Shown here: positions 17,536-26,496 of the stretch, one piece after another | Layout: the number at the start of each line of letters is the position of its first letter | Position numbering within the stretch: position 1 is the first letter of the stretch | Assembly: GCA_944380875.1 (NCBI GenBank) | Contig: CALWJA010000055.1 | Location: 86,991-148,986, forward strand | From: an uncultured Clostridia bacterium | GTDB lineage: Bacteria; Bacillota; Clostridia; Oscillospirales; Acutalibacteraceae | Direction of reading: 5' to 3' | DNA: 61,996 bases | Notes under the pieces: generated by a model | Told to the model about the DNA's origin: nothing | The model's database searches: none | Seen by the model: the letters and a program-made list of their open reading frames with translations, nothing else | Translations under genes and position numbers: made by a program

Positions 17536-18390
17536 ATGAATGAGCTTTCAAATATTTCCGTTATACGCTCCATTTTGGAAAAACACGGTTTTCGTTTTTC
17601 CAAAGGGTTGGGGCAGAATTTTCTTGTAAATCCTTCTGTGTGCCCCCGTATGGCGGAGCAGTGCGGAGCTGGCCCCGGAGTAGGTGTGCTGGAAATCGGC
17701 CCCGGCATCGGAGTTTTGACCAGAGAGCTTTCCGCCAGGGCGGAAAAAGTGGTGAGTATTGAACTAGATGACAGGCTTCTTCCGGTTTTGGAAGAAACGC
17801 TTTCCGACTGTGAAAATGTAAAGGTTGTTCACGGCGATGTGATGAAAGTGAATTTGAAAGAACTTCTGGAAAACGAATTTTCCGGTATGGAAGTTGTTGT
17901 CTGCGCCAATTTACCCTATTATATAACGTCCCCGGTCATTATGCGTCTTTTGGAGGAAAAGCTTCCATTAAAGGCCATAACGGTCATGGTGCAGAAAGAA
18001 GCCGCAGACCGGCTTTGCGCTTTGCCGGGAACAAGAGCCTGCGGCGCCGTCAGCATTTCTGTCCGGTATTATGCGGAGCCGGAGATTTTATTTCAGGTCA
18101 GCCGGGGAAGCTTTATGCCCCCGCCTAATGTGGATTCTTCTGTGATTCGCTTGCGGCTCCGGGAGCAGCCTGCTGTAGAGATCCAAGATGAACGGCTGTT
18201 TTTCCGGTTGGTGAAGGCTGCTTTCGGCCAGCGGAGGAAAACCATCCTCAATTCGGTAGCGTCCGGCCTTTCCGTGGGAAAAGGCACAGTGGAAGAAGCT
18301 TGCCGGGAAGCGGGCGTTATTCCTGGAGCCAGAGCGGAACAGCTTACCCTTGAGGCTTTCGCGTCTCTTGCGAATGCGCTTTCGGCGTGA
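17536..18390 (+). CDS. rsmA: 16S rRNA dimethyladenosine transferase
   Basis: RsmA/KsgA dimethylates two adjacent adenosines near the 3' end of 16S rRNA during 30S assembly; its loss gives kasugamycin resistance. GLGQNFLVN, the SAM-binding EIGPGIGVLT (53-62), acidic IELDDR and NLPYYIT (125-131) are all present. It is 284 residues, the normal length. AAAGGATCC precedes the ATG. Its upstream region includes the hairpin repeat array. Confidence 0.97.
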   Translation: MNELSNISVIRSILEKHGFRFSKGLGQNFLVNPSVCPRMAEQCGAGPGVGVLEIGPGIGVLTRELSARAEKVVSIELDDRLLPVLEETLSDCENVKVVHGDVMKVNLKELLENEFSGMEVVVCANLPYYITSPVIMRLLEEKLPLKAITVMVQKEAADRLCALPGTRACGAVSISVRYYAEPEILFQVSRGSFMPPPNVDSSVIRLRLREQPAVEIQDERLFFRLVKAAFGQRRKTILNSVASGLSVGKGTVEEACREAGVIPGARAEQLTLEAFASLANALSA

Positions 18391-18489
18391 TGAGGGCTTT
18401 CTTTTGAATATGAAGGCGCCGTATAGGAGCTCTTTCTAAAAATAAAACGGAAAAGGGGAGAGCCGGGATTCCCGGCGAAAGGAGGAAAT

Positions 18490-18753
18490 ATGAGCGACGG
18501 TAAAATGTCTATGTTGTTTTTTGAGATCGGCTTGGTATTGACGCTGATTTCCTGTGTTCTGGGGCCCTGCGGGATTCAGGATTGGTCTATCGCGTGTGCT
18601 GTAGTAGCAGGATTCCTGTCTCTGGGAGGTATTTATCTGGCATTCGGAAGCTGGGATGAGGAGGAGGAATTGGCAAAATATAGCCAATCTCTGGAAGAAA
18701 AATCTGCGCACCATACGGAAAAGAAGGATCCGACAGAAAAATCAAATGGATAG
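18490..18753 (+). CDS. Small membrane protein, unknown function
   Basis: An 87-residue protein with two predicted membrane segments (about 8-27 and 31-52) and a highly charged cytoplasmic tail rich in Glu and Lys. I do not recognise a family. AAAGGAGG is placed well before the ATG, and a GCCGGG-ATT-CCCGGC hairpin (18462-18476) sits just upstream of that site. The following gene starts 15 bp after its stop, so the two are probably co-transcribed after rsmA. Confidence 0.7.
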   Translation: MSDGKMSMLFFEIGLVLTLISCVLGPCGIQDWSIACAVVAGFLSLGGIYLAFGSWDEEEELAKYSQSLEEKSAHHTEKKDPTEKSNG

Positions 18754-18768
18754 AGCGGGGGGTGAGAT

Positions 18769-19524
18769 ATGAAAAGACGGCCTGAGAAGAAAAAACACCG
18801 TTTCTCATTAGAAAAATGCATTTGGTTGGCTATCTTTCTTACATTGCTTCTTTCTGTGGTTACGATCAGTATAACCATGTATTTCGCTCCCACAGAATCG
18901 AGCCCAGAAAATCCCTATGGCCGGGTAAAAGGGGATTATGTCCTGATGCTTTTGCAGTGCGTGGTTGGAGTCCTGGCAATGCTTCTGCCTAGCTTTTTGC
19001 AGAAAAAATGGCAGCTTGTAATTCCTTCCCGAATGATGATCCTTTTTGCCCTTTTTCTATACAGTGCCATTTATTTGGGAGAAGTACGGGATTTTTATTA
19101 CAATGTTCCCCATTGGGATACGATTCTGCATACCTGCAGCGGGGCTATGCTGGGGGCTCTTGGCTTTTCCGTAATCCATTTTTTGAATAAAGATGAACGG
19201 GTGCCTATGCATTTAAGCCCTGCTTTTATAGCCTTTTTTACCCTTTGCTTTGCAGTATTTCTGGGAGCTGTGTGGGAGATTTATGAATTTACAGCTGACA
19301 GCATCCTGCATACCAATATGCAGAAATTTGCTTTGGAGGACGGGACACTCCTTATGGGGCACAATGCTTTGAAGGATACTATGAAGGATATCATTGTGGA
19401 TACCATCGGAGCCTTGGTAATGAGCATTATAGGATATATTTCTATTAAATATAAAAAAGGATGGGTGGAAAAGCTTTTGCTGCATAGGAAAAAGGAAATT
19501 CCCTCCACAAAGGGTTCTGTATAG
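18769..19524 (+). CDS. Multi-pass membrane protein (possibly DUF2238/YjdF-like)
   Basis: A 251-residue protein with about six membrane helices (roughly 17-38, 58-74, 88-104, 119-138, 151-170, 211-228). Polar residues stand out in or near helices: HWDTILH at 115-121, E170 and D203/D207/D211, arranged as in the DUF2238/YjdF membrane family, but this assignment is from memory of the pattern and is tentative. GGGGTGAG precedes the ATG. The role is unknown; it pairs with the small membrane protein upstream. Confidence 0.7.
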   Translation: MKRRPEKKKHRFSLEKCIWLAIFLTLLLSVVTISITMYFAPTESSPENPYGRVKGDYVLMLLQCVVGVLAMLLPSFLQKKWQLVIPSRMMILFALFLYSAIYLGEVRDFYYNVPHWDTILHTCSGAMLGALGFSVIHFLNKDERVPMHLSPAFIAFFTLCFAVFLGAVWEIYEFTADSILHTNMQKFALEDGTLLMGHNALKDTMKDIIVDTIGALVMSIIGYISIKYKKGWVEKLLLHRKKEIPSTKGSV

Positions 19525-19704
19525 CAGGATGAATTGGAGCAAGGTAACAAGGTTGGTTCGTTGGAGAAAGTAAAATATATCTGAGAGAATTTTTATACTC
19601 TTTGCAAAATCGAAAAAGAGAGACTTCCATTTTTTTGTGGATACGTTATACTGTATACATAGCTAGATTCGTAACACAGGCTTTTATAAAGGAGGAAGAG
19701 ATAA

Positions 19705-21234
19705 TTGGAACAGGTAACAAAATTACATAACCCACTAATGTGGGCCGATGTGCCGGATATAGATGTTATCCGTGTGGATGACGTATTTTATATGGTGAGC
19801 ACAAGCATGCACAGTATGCCTGGATGCCCCATTATGAAATCAAAAGATTTGGTTCATTGGGAGCTGGTAAATTATGTTTTTGATACCTTTGAGGATAATC
19901 CGGGGCATAATTTGCTGGATGGAAAAGGTGTATACGGGCAGGGGTCCTGGGCGGCCAGCCTGCGGTATCATAAGGGGACTTTTTATGTCTGCTTTAATTG
20001 CAACGATACCCACCAGTTCTATGTTTACAGGACAAAAGATATAGAAAAAGGCCCTTGGGAGCGCACTGTATTCAAGGAATTCTTCCATGATCCGGCTTTG
20101 TTTTTCGACGATGATGATCGGGTATATGTTATCTACGGAGGCGGAAGCATCCATATTGCGGAATTGACGGAAGATCTGCGGGAGGTAAAACCCGGCGGTA
20201 TCCGGCAGCTTTTAATGGAAACGGAATCAGAGGGAATAAGCCTTCGTTGTGAGGGCGGGCACGCATATAAAATTAATGGCATGTATTACCTCATTTACAT
20301 CGAGTGGCCAAAAGAAGGAAGCCGTATGCGCAGAGAAATCTGCTACCGTTCGTCTTCCCTCCTGGGGCCTTATGAACGCCGTATTGTATTGGAAGATGAC
20401 ATGGGTTATCACGGCAAGGGCGTAGCCCAGGGAGCCATTTTTGATCTTGCGGACGGCTCCTGGTATGCTATGCTATTCCAGGATCACGACGCTGTGGGGC
20501 GTATTCCATACCTTCTCCCCGTTACCTGGAAAGATGGCTGGCCTGAAATCGGAGAAAACGGGAAAGTGCCGGAAAGCTTTACAGTGCCGCTTGCTCCCTG
20601 CCAGGGGAAACCTTTGGTGATCAGTGATGAATTCGATCATACGGAAAACCGGTTGGCTCTTAATTGGCAGTGGAACCATAATCCCGACAATGCCCTGTGG
20701 TCTTTTACCGAAAGACCTGGTTATCTGCGCCTGAAGACGGGAGTTCCGGCAAAAGGTATCCTTACGGCTCGGAACACCCTTACCCAGAGAACGGAAGGCC
20801 CCCGCTGCCAGGCAGAGACAAAGCTCCTTCTTTCGGGGCTTCGCCCCGGCGAAAGGGCTGGGCTTGTAGCCATGCAGAGCCATTTCGGTACAGTGGGAAT
20901 CCGTATGGAGAAAGAAGGCTGCTTCCTTTCCATGTGTATAAACGATGGAAACGGAGGGGAAAAGGAAGTGGAGCGGATCCCCTGGAAGCAGGAGGAAGTT
21001 TTCCTGAAAATTACCTTTGATTTTGCAGATAGCCGGGATATCGCCGAATTCTTCTATTCTGCGGACGGGAAAGAATGGTCCTCCATTGGTGAGCCCCTGA
21101 AAATGCTGTATACATTGGATCATTTCATGGGGTATCGCATAGGCCTATATGCTTACGCTTCCCCTGAGGCGGAAAAGCCTTCCGGATACGCGGATTTTGC
21201 CTGGTTCCATTATAAGAAAGAAGAAAACGAATAA
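19705..21234 (+). CDS. GH43 beta-xylosidase / arabinofuranosidase
   Basis: Glycoside hydrolase family 43, acting on xylan- or arabinan-derived oligosaccharides. The N-terminal beta-propeller begins NPLMWADVP with the likely catalytic base in PDID (D18); HDPALFFDDD and the later EGGHAYKI provide the expected acidic residues. A C-terminal beta-sandwich domain (about 320-500) matches the xylosidase C-terminal type. There is no signal peptide, so it probably acts inside the cell on imported sugars. The start is TTG with GGAGGAAGAG upstream. A TATACT box at 19647-19652 may be its -10. GH31 and GH51 enzymes elsewhere in the window fit the same diet. Confidence 0.92.
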   Translation: MEQVTKLHNPLMWADVPDIDVIRVDDVFYMVSTSMHSMPGCPIMKSKDLVHWELVNYVFDTFEDNPGHNLLDGKGVYGQGSWAASLRYHKGTFYVCFNCNDTHQFYVYRTKDIEKGPWERTVFKEFFHDPALFFDDDDRVYVIYGGGSIHIAELTEDLREVKPGGIRQLLMETESEGISLRCEGGHAYKINGMYYLIYIEWPKEGSRMRREICYRSSSLLGPYERRIVLEDDMGYHGKGVAQGAIFDLADGSWYAMLFQDHDAVGRIPYLLPVTWKDGWPEIGENGKVPESFTVPLAPCQGKPLVISDEFDHTENRLALNWQWNHNPDNALWSFTERPGYLRLKTGVPAKGILTARNTLTQRTEGPRCQAETKLLLSGLRPGERAGLVAMQSHFGTVGIRMEKEGCFLSMCINDGNGGEKEVERIPWKQEEVFLKITFDFADSRDIAEFFYSADGKEWSSIGEPLKMLYTLDHFMGYRIGLYAYASPEAEKPSGYADFAWFHYKKEENE

Positions 21235-21269
21235 CTGTGTGCATATGAATAGCTGAATACTGCAATACA

Positions 21270-21306
21270 AAAAGAGCTGTGCGGAATGGTTCCGCACAGC
21301 TCTTTT
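21270..21306. terminator. Bidirectional terminator between GH43 and the homocysteine methyltransferase gene
   Basis: Perfect 16-bp stem (21270-21285 with 21291-21306, arms beginning AAAAGAGCTG and ending CAGCTCTTTT) and a 5-nt loop. It lies between two convergent genes. Confidence 0.9.
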
Positions 21307-21334
21307 GCTGTAAAAATTAAGTATGTTTTGTACC

Positions 21335-22552
21335 TCAATAGAGGATGGCCCCGTATTTGGAAACCAGAGGAATCAGCTCTTCTTCCTCAAGGGCACAGTT
21401 GCTATCCACAATCAGGCGCCCCTGAAAATAGCGGAGGGCGGCGTCTAGAACGGGCGCATTGTCGCAATGAACGGCAATGGGCAAGCGGGTCATTTTTCCC
21501 TGCTCGGAGAGAAGAAGGGCATCGTCCATAGATTCCACCTGCACAAGAACCGTGTTGATCCGCTCGTCTTCCAGATCGATGATATCGTCTTCCAGCTGGC
21601 TGGAGCAGAAAAGCGGTTCGCTCAGGATAATATCGTCTCCCAGGAAGAAGGTTTCCCCTTCGATAGCGGCGGCCATACAGTCTGTATCCTCTTCTTCGGT
21701 TCCAGGATTCTTTTGCTGCAAAGGGGAAGAGAAGGAAGAAACAAGCCGGTTTATAGCCGCTATATGTTCCGGCGTTGCGCCGCAGCAACCGCCCACAACG
21801 GAAGCTCCGCAATGAACCAGTTCCAGTATAGCGTTTCCGAAAGCTTCTGGTGTAATGCCAGCTTCTGCATCCGGTTTGGCGATCAGGGGAATGGAAGCGT
21901 ATGCATACGCTTCTTTCAAAGGCTCATACATGTTTTCGGGGGATGAGCAGCTCAGGCCGATCGCTTCAATCCCCATAGCCTGCAAGGTAACCATGGCCGA
22001 AAGAAGGGTGCATCCTGTAAGGGTATGCCCGGAAGAATCTACCGAAAGGGTTACAAAAACAGGAAGGTTCGTGGTGCGTGCAGCTAAAACGGCGGCCCGC
22101 ATATCCGCCAGGGAGCTTTGATCCTCAATGATGAGAAAATCGGCTCCGGCCTTGGAAAGGGCACGGATCTGTTCCCGATAGAGATTGTAAATATCGTCAA
22201 AATCCGTATCTCCCATAGGAGGAGGGAAAAGGCCGGAAGGCCCGACCCTTCCTCCTACGGGAATATTTTTGCCCTGGGCAGCTTCCTTCGTAAGCCGGAT
22301 TAACTCCGCGTTTAGCTCTTTTGTTTTTTCTTCCAGGCCGTAAGCCGCTAAAGCAGCCCGGTTCGCCCCATAGGTAGGGGCGCAAAGGACCTGGGCTCCC
22401 GCCGCCAGAAAATCTCGCTGTAAAGCGAGAAGCTGCTGGGGATGCTCCAAAGCCCAGAGTTCACTGCAAGCTCCCGGTTCCATTCCCAGGGCTTCCAGAT
22501 TGGATACGGCGGCGCCGTCCAGAAGAAGAGGCAGCTTAAAAGGAAACTCCAT
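21335..22552 (-). CDS. Homocysteine S-methyltransferase-like protein with an extra C-terminal domain
   Basis: The first 275 residues form the zinc-dependent methyltransferase barrel of MetH/BHMT, with zinc ligands C202 (GLSC) and C256-C257 (GGCCGATPEH). The usual GLNC is GLSC here, and the N-terminal DGAMGT motif is degenerate (DGAAVSN). The remaining about 130 residues include LDAALRYFQGRLIVDS and VSKYGAIL, which look like a shortened, diverged MetH pterin-binding domain; no cobalamin-binding domain follows. Methyl donor and true substrate are therefore uncertain. GGGAGGAA precedes the ATG. It is the last gene of a minus-strand set after argS. Confidence 0.8.
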   Translation of the reverse strand: MEFPFKLPLLLDGAAVSNLEALGMEPGACSELWALEHPQQLLALQRDFLAAGAQVLCAPTYGANRAALAAYGLEEKTKELNAELIRLTKEAAQGKNIPVGGRVGPSGLFPPPMGDTDFDDIYNLYREQIRALSKAGADFLIIEDQSSLADMRAAVLAARTTNLPVFVTLSVDSSGHTLTGCTLLSAMVTLQAMGIEAIGLSCSSPENMYEPLKEAYAYASIPLIAKPDAEAGITPEAFGNAILELVHCGASVVGGCCGATPEHIAAINRLVSSFSSPLQQKNPGTEEEDTDCMAAAIEGETFFLGDDIILSEPLFCSSQLEDDIIDLEDERINTVLVQVESMDDALLLSEQGKMTRLPIAVHCDNAPVLDAALRYFQGRLIVDSNCALEEEELIPLVSKYGAILY

Positions 22553-22660
22553 AGTGATTCGTTTTTCCTCCCATGCAAAGCCACTGCGGCTTTGTTATGT
22601 CAATGATGTCAGTAGGTGTTTGTCATATATCCCGGAATATGGCTATAACCAGGACAGCGC

Positions 22661-24388
22661 TTACATGCTTTCCGGCGCGGAGATTTTGAACATCCGCAGC
22701 ACATTGCAGATTACCGTGGAAACAGCATCGCAAAGCAGCAAACGAGCGGCCGCCAACCCTTCTTCCTCACCGGCGATACGGCAGGCGCCGTAAAAACGGT
22801 GGAAAAGGTTTGCAAGAGTGATTACGTAACGAGTAATTCTGGCCGGGTCATAATCCCTTGCCGCCTGGACAATTTCGTCCGTATAGGCGGAAATATGGCG
22901 GATCAATTCGATCTCCTCAGGAGCCGTGAGCTTCTGGAGCTCTTCATCGGTGCAATCCCGAACTGTTACGCCGGATTCCTGCATTTTCCGGAAAAGACTG
23001 CAGATTCGCGCGTGGGCGTACTGCACATAGTAAACCGGGTTCTGAGCGTCCTGCTGGACAGCCAGATCCAAGTCAAAATCCATCTGGGAAGAGGATTCCC
23101 GCATATTGAAAAGGAACCGGGCGGCATCTACGGGGACCTCATCCAACAGATCTCCCAACTGAATAGCCTTGCCCGTCCGCTTACTCATACGAACAGGCTG
23201 TCCGTCTTTCATAAGACGAACCAGCTGCATTAAAATTACGTCCAGTTTTTCTCCGTCCAAGCCGATAGCGTCCATAGCGCCCTTCATACGGGCTACATGT
23301 CCATGGTGGTCCGCGCCCCAAATATCAATGCACCGGCTGAATCCCCGGTCGAATTTGTTTTTGTGGTAGGCAATGTCCGCCGTCATATACGTGGGGTTCC
23401 CGTTTTGACGCACCAACACTTCATCTTTCGGCTGTTCGTCGTCCTTGGTTTTTACCTTGGCATATTTGGCGGTGAAGTCGGCGCCTTTGTACCAGATAGC
23501 GCCGTCCTGCTCATAGGTCAGCCCCTTTTCCGTAAGGAGATCCACAACGGCTTTTACAGCGCCGCTTTTGTGGAGGGAGCTTTCCAGGAACCACTCGTCG
23601 TATTCGATCCGGTATTTCTTCATATCCGCTTTCATTTTGGCGATATTCCGAGGAAGAGCGAAGGCAACCAGAGCGGAACGGCGTTCCTCTTCTGTTTTCC
23701 CCATCAGGGAGTCGCCGTTTTCAGCGGCGTAGGCCTTGGCCAGATCCAGGATATCTTCCCCATGATAGCTGTCTTCCGGAAGTTCCGGGGCGTTTTCCCC
23801 TGCAAAGAGCTGCTGATACCGAATGCTCAGAGAGAGGCCAAATTTTTCAATCTGGTTGCCTGCGTCGTTCACATAGAATTCCCGCCATACGTTGTAGCCG
23901 GCGGCATCCAGCACGGCGGCCAGGCAGTCTCCCAAAGCTCCGCCCCGGGCGTTTCCCATATGCATGGGCCCGGTAGGGTTGGCAGAAACAAATTCTACCA
24001 TGACCTTTTCGCCTTTTCCGTAATCACTCCGGCCGTAATTGTCTCCCATCCGCCGGACATCTTTCAGAATGTCTCCGAAAAACCGATGGTTCAGGAAGAA
24101 ATTGATAAACCCGGGTCCTGCGATTTCGCAGCGATCGAAATAGGTTCCCTCAAGAGAAAGGTGCTTTACAATAGCTTCCGCAATTTTCCGCGGTGCCGAA
24201 CGGAAAGCCCTGGCCCCCGCCATAGCGGCATTGGTGGCGAAATCACCATGAGAGGTGTCTGCAGGGATTTCAATGGTAAACGAAGGTAACGCCGCTTCGG
24301 GAAGATCCCCTGCGGCAATAGCGCTTTCCATAGCGTTTTCTATGGCTTTCTTAAGCCCTTCAACAGAAGATTTTACTAATTTTGACAT
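22661..24388 (-). CDS. argS: Arginine-tRNA ligase
   Basis: Class I aminoacyl-tRNA synthetase charging tRNA-Arg. The HIGH-type motif is HMGN in NPTGPMHMGNARGG, and the KMSKS-type loop is VRMSKRTGK. The N-terminal Add1 domain and the C-terminal DALR anticodon-binding domain (ending ARLLLCDAVSTVICNVLRMF) are complete; 575 residues is normal. The ribosome site is weak (GAAGGACG). It is likely co-transcribed with the upstream YwiB-like gene and the downstream methyltransferase. Confidence 0.97.
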   Translation of the reverse strand: MSKLVKSSVEGLKKAIENAMESAIAAGDLPEAALPSFTIEIPADTSHGDFATNAAMAGARAFRSAPRKIAEAIVKHLSLEGTYFDRCEIAGPGFINFFLNHRFFGDILKDVRRMGDNYGRSDYGKGEKVMVEFVSANPTGPMHMGNARGGALGDCLAAVLDAAGYNVWREFYVNDAGNQIEKFGLSLSIRYQQLFAGENAPELPEDSYHGEDILDLAKAYAAENGDSLMGKTEEERRSALVAFALPRNIAKMKADMKKYRIEYDEWFLESSLHKSGAVKAVVDLLTEKGLTYEQDGAIWYKGADFTAKYAKVKTKDDEQPKDEVLVRQNGNPTYMTADIAYHKNKFDRGFSRCIDIWGADHHGHVARMKGAMDAIGLDGEKLDVILMQLVRLMKDGQPVRMSKRTGKAIQLGDLLDEVPVDAARFLFNMRESSSQMDFDLDLAVQQDAQNPVYYVQYAHARICSLFRKMQESGVTVRDCTDEELQKLTAPEEIELIRHISAYTDEIVQAARDYDPARITRYVITLANLFHRFYGACRIAGEEEGLAAARLLLCDAVSTVICNVLRMFKISAPESM

Positions 24389-24466
24389 GGTGCTGTGGCA
24401 CGTCCTTCCTTATATTTTCCTCTTTTTATACATCATTTTTGCAGCGGAGATATACATGCAGCCCCC

Positions 24467-24913
24467 TCAGGGGCGGTCTGCCGTTCCGGCTTCTTTTACG
24501 GTAATATGCAGCTCGTTAAAACTAGAAAGATTGGAATTTACATCCAGCGTATAGCTGATATCTACGCTTCCTCCCTGGTCGGTAAGCTTGGATTGGAGGC
24601 TTTCTGTAAATACGCCCACGGTCATGCTGCCGAATCCGGTATCATATTGACAGAGATGGCGCTTACCGCTCTCCAATATAAGGCGAGTTTTGTCTCCGCC
24701 GCCCCGGATGAGCGTCATTTTATTGCCGCCCTCCAGCTTTAAAATGGAGGTGCGGGGAGCAAGAGAAGGTTCTTCCGCATCGTATTCCTTATACACAATA
24801 TAGCGGTTTGCACCTTTGCGGACATAATTTCCCAGGGTGGTGACTTCGATTTCACCAGTTTCTCCATCTACCTTCTGACGCCCTAAAATGGAAATCACAT
24901 AGTTTTCCTGCAT
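24467..24913 (-). CDS. DUF1934 / YwiB-like beta-barrel protein
   Basis: A 148-residue protein that matches the DUF1934 (YwiB) family in size, in its lipocalin-like alternation of short strands, and in its position directly before argS as in Bacillus and many Clostridia. TRLILESGKRHLCQYDTGFGSMTVGVFT in the middle (residues about 76-103) is the most conserved part. Molecular function is unknown. GAGG lies upstream of the ATG. Confidence 0.8.
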   Translation of the reverse strand: MQENYVISILGRQKVDGETGEIEVTTLGNYVRKGANRYIVYKEYDAEEPSLAPRTSILKLEGGNKMTLIRGGGDKTRLILESGKRHLCQYDTGFGSMTVGVFTESLQSKLTDQGGSVDISYTLDVNSNLSSFNELHITVKEAGTADRP

Positions 24914-24981
24914 TGCTTTTTTTCCTCATTCCGTTTCAGTTTCATTCCTGCTGGCTCCCGATAAGGCTAAACGGGGCCAGA

Positions 24982-26097
24982 TTAAAAGGGGAGGATTCCT
25001 CCGTCACTTTTGCGGCCGGCGCCTGCCAGACTGTTTTGTCTTTGGGCCGCACAGTCTATAAGTTTTTCCAGAAGTTCTTCCGCGTTCACGCCACAGGCTT
25101 CCCACAGTTTGGGATACATACTGATAGCGGTAAAGCCCGGAAGAGTATTCAGCTCGTTAAGAATAATTTCCTTTCCGCCCCGAACAAAGAAATCCACCCG
25201 GGCGAGCCCTTCGCATCCTAGGATCCGATACGCTCTGCAGGCTGTTTTCCGGATTTCTTCCATCACCTGTTCCTCCAGATGGGCGGGAATATACAGCTGG
25301 GATGTTCCGTTGATGTATTTATCGTCATAGTCGTAAAAATCAGCGGAAGCAGCGATTTCCCCAACTAAAGCGGCCTGGGGTTCCTCGTTTCCCAGAACGG
25401 CGCATTCTACTTCCTGCCCAATGATGGCTTCTTCTATTACAATGCGTTCGTCTTCGGCAGCGGCAAGCTGAATGGAAGCATCCAGCTCCTGAGCATTCGA
25501 GGCTTTGCTGACACCCACGGAAGAGCCTGCATTGGCCGGTTTTACAAATACAGGCCAGCCGGTTTCTTTCTCAATCCGATCCAGAATCTGGCCGCGTTCT
25601 TTTAGATAGTCTCTTGCATATAGCCACAGGTTTTTTACCTGGGGAATCCCCGCGGCAGAAAGCAGCGTATGACTGACAGATTTATCCATGCATACAGCGG
25701 AAGCCAGAAGGCCGCAGCCCACATAGGGGATTCCGGCCAGCTGAAACAGACCCTGCACGGTTCCGTCCTCGCCGTTTTTTCCATGGAGGACAGGGAAAAC
25801 GCAGTCTATCGGAACAGTCCGACACACGCCTTCGGAGGAAAGAATCACCAGGCCGTGTACGCTTCTGTCAGGAGAAAGAAAGGCGCTTAGGTTATCTTCT
25901 CGGGATTCCCAAGAACCATCCATAATTTCGTCGATCTCAGCCTGAGTGAGAAGCCATTTTCCTTTTTTGGTGATGCCGATGGGGTATATATCGTATCGTT
26001 CTTTCGAAAGATTACGGAGTATAAAAGAGGCTGACATACGGGAAATTTCATGCTCGGAGGAACAGCCGCCGAACAGAACTGCAATTTTTTTCTTCAT
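24982..26097 (-). CDS. ddl: D-alanine--D-alanine ligase
   Basis: ATP-grasp ligase making D-Ala-D-Ala for peptidoglycan. N-terminal VLFGGCSSEHEIS, the ATP-grasp GSSVGVSK loop, YDYDDKY in the omega loop (tyrosine supports D-Ala rather than D-lactate specificity) and the metal-binding LNELNTLPGF are present. The 371-residue length is normal. GGAAAGGCGG precedes the ATG. It heads the minus-strand series ddl-ywiB-argS-methyltransferase. Confidence 0.95.
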   Translation of the reverse strand: MKKKIAVLFGGCSSEHEISRMSASFILRNLSKERYDIYPIGITKKGKWLLTQAEIDEIMDGSWESREDNLSAFLSPDRSVHGLVILSSEGVCRTVPIDCVFPVLHGKNGEDGTVQGLFQLAGIPYVGCGLLASAVCMDKSVSHTLLSAAGIPQVKNLWLYARDYLKERGQILDRIEKETGWPVFVKPANAGSSVGVSKASNAQELDASIQLAAAEDERIVIEEAIIGQEVECAVLGNEEPQAALVGEIAASADFYDYDDKYINGTSQLYIPAHLEEQVMEEIRKTACRAYRILGCEGLARVDFFVRGGKEIILNELNTLPGFTAISMYPKLWEACGVNAEELLEKLIDCAAQRQNSLAGAGRKSDGGILPF

Positions 26098-26299
26098 ACT
26101 GGTCCGCCTTTCCGACGCAAATCACGCGCCGATTTTGATCCCAAATTCTACATATTATTAGTATATTACCACACCGGAACCCGGGGCGCAATGAAAATCC
26201 CGGGAATCCCCCGCAGGAAGCAGCATTTTCAGGAAAGTAACACACCATCGCGAAATGGGGCTTCCACTTTTGGGCACTTTGCAAATACTAAATAGTATG

Positions 26300-26328
26300 G
26301 TGACAAATGGGAACTTATGTAGTATAAT
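26300..26328 (+). promoter_or_regulatory. Promoter with a long leader for the 26.5-kb gene
   Basis: GTGACA (26300-26305), 17-bp spacer, TATAAT (26323-26328). The start codon I favour is at 26497, giving a leader of about 160 nt that contains a CCCCTCGGGG hairpin at about 26461-26470 and other short GC-rich palindromes. No known riboswitch was recognised in it. The 398-bp gap from 26098 otherwise holds only the divergent ddl upstream region. Confidence 0.7.
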
Positions 26329-26496
26329 ACCAATTAATTCAGTATTGCCCTTCCGTTTTTTATTTTTCAGAGGTTGGATGTTCCCAATGGGAAAAAACGG
26401 GATCCGTCCCATCGGGGAGGGAGCACGGAAAACTGCGAATTTGTTTTGCGGAAAAGAAGACCCCTCGGGGTGGAATTGATAAATGGAGTGATTAGT

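Noticed and set aside
23297-24289. Open frame of 330 codons antisense to argS
   Set aside because: Shadow of argS; no independent support.
26335-26496. Known riboswitch in the leader of the 26.5-kb gene
   Set aside because: No conserved core of a riboswitch class that I know could be matched; only short palindromes are seen.
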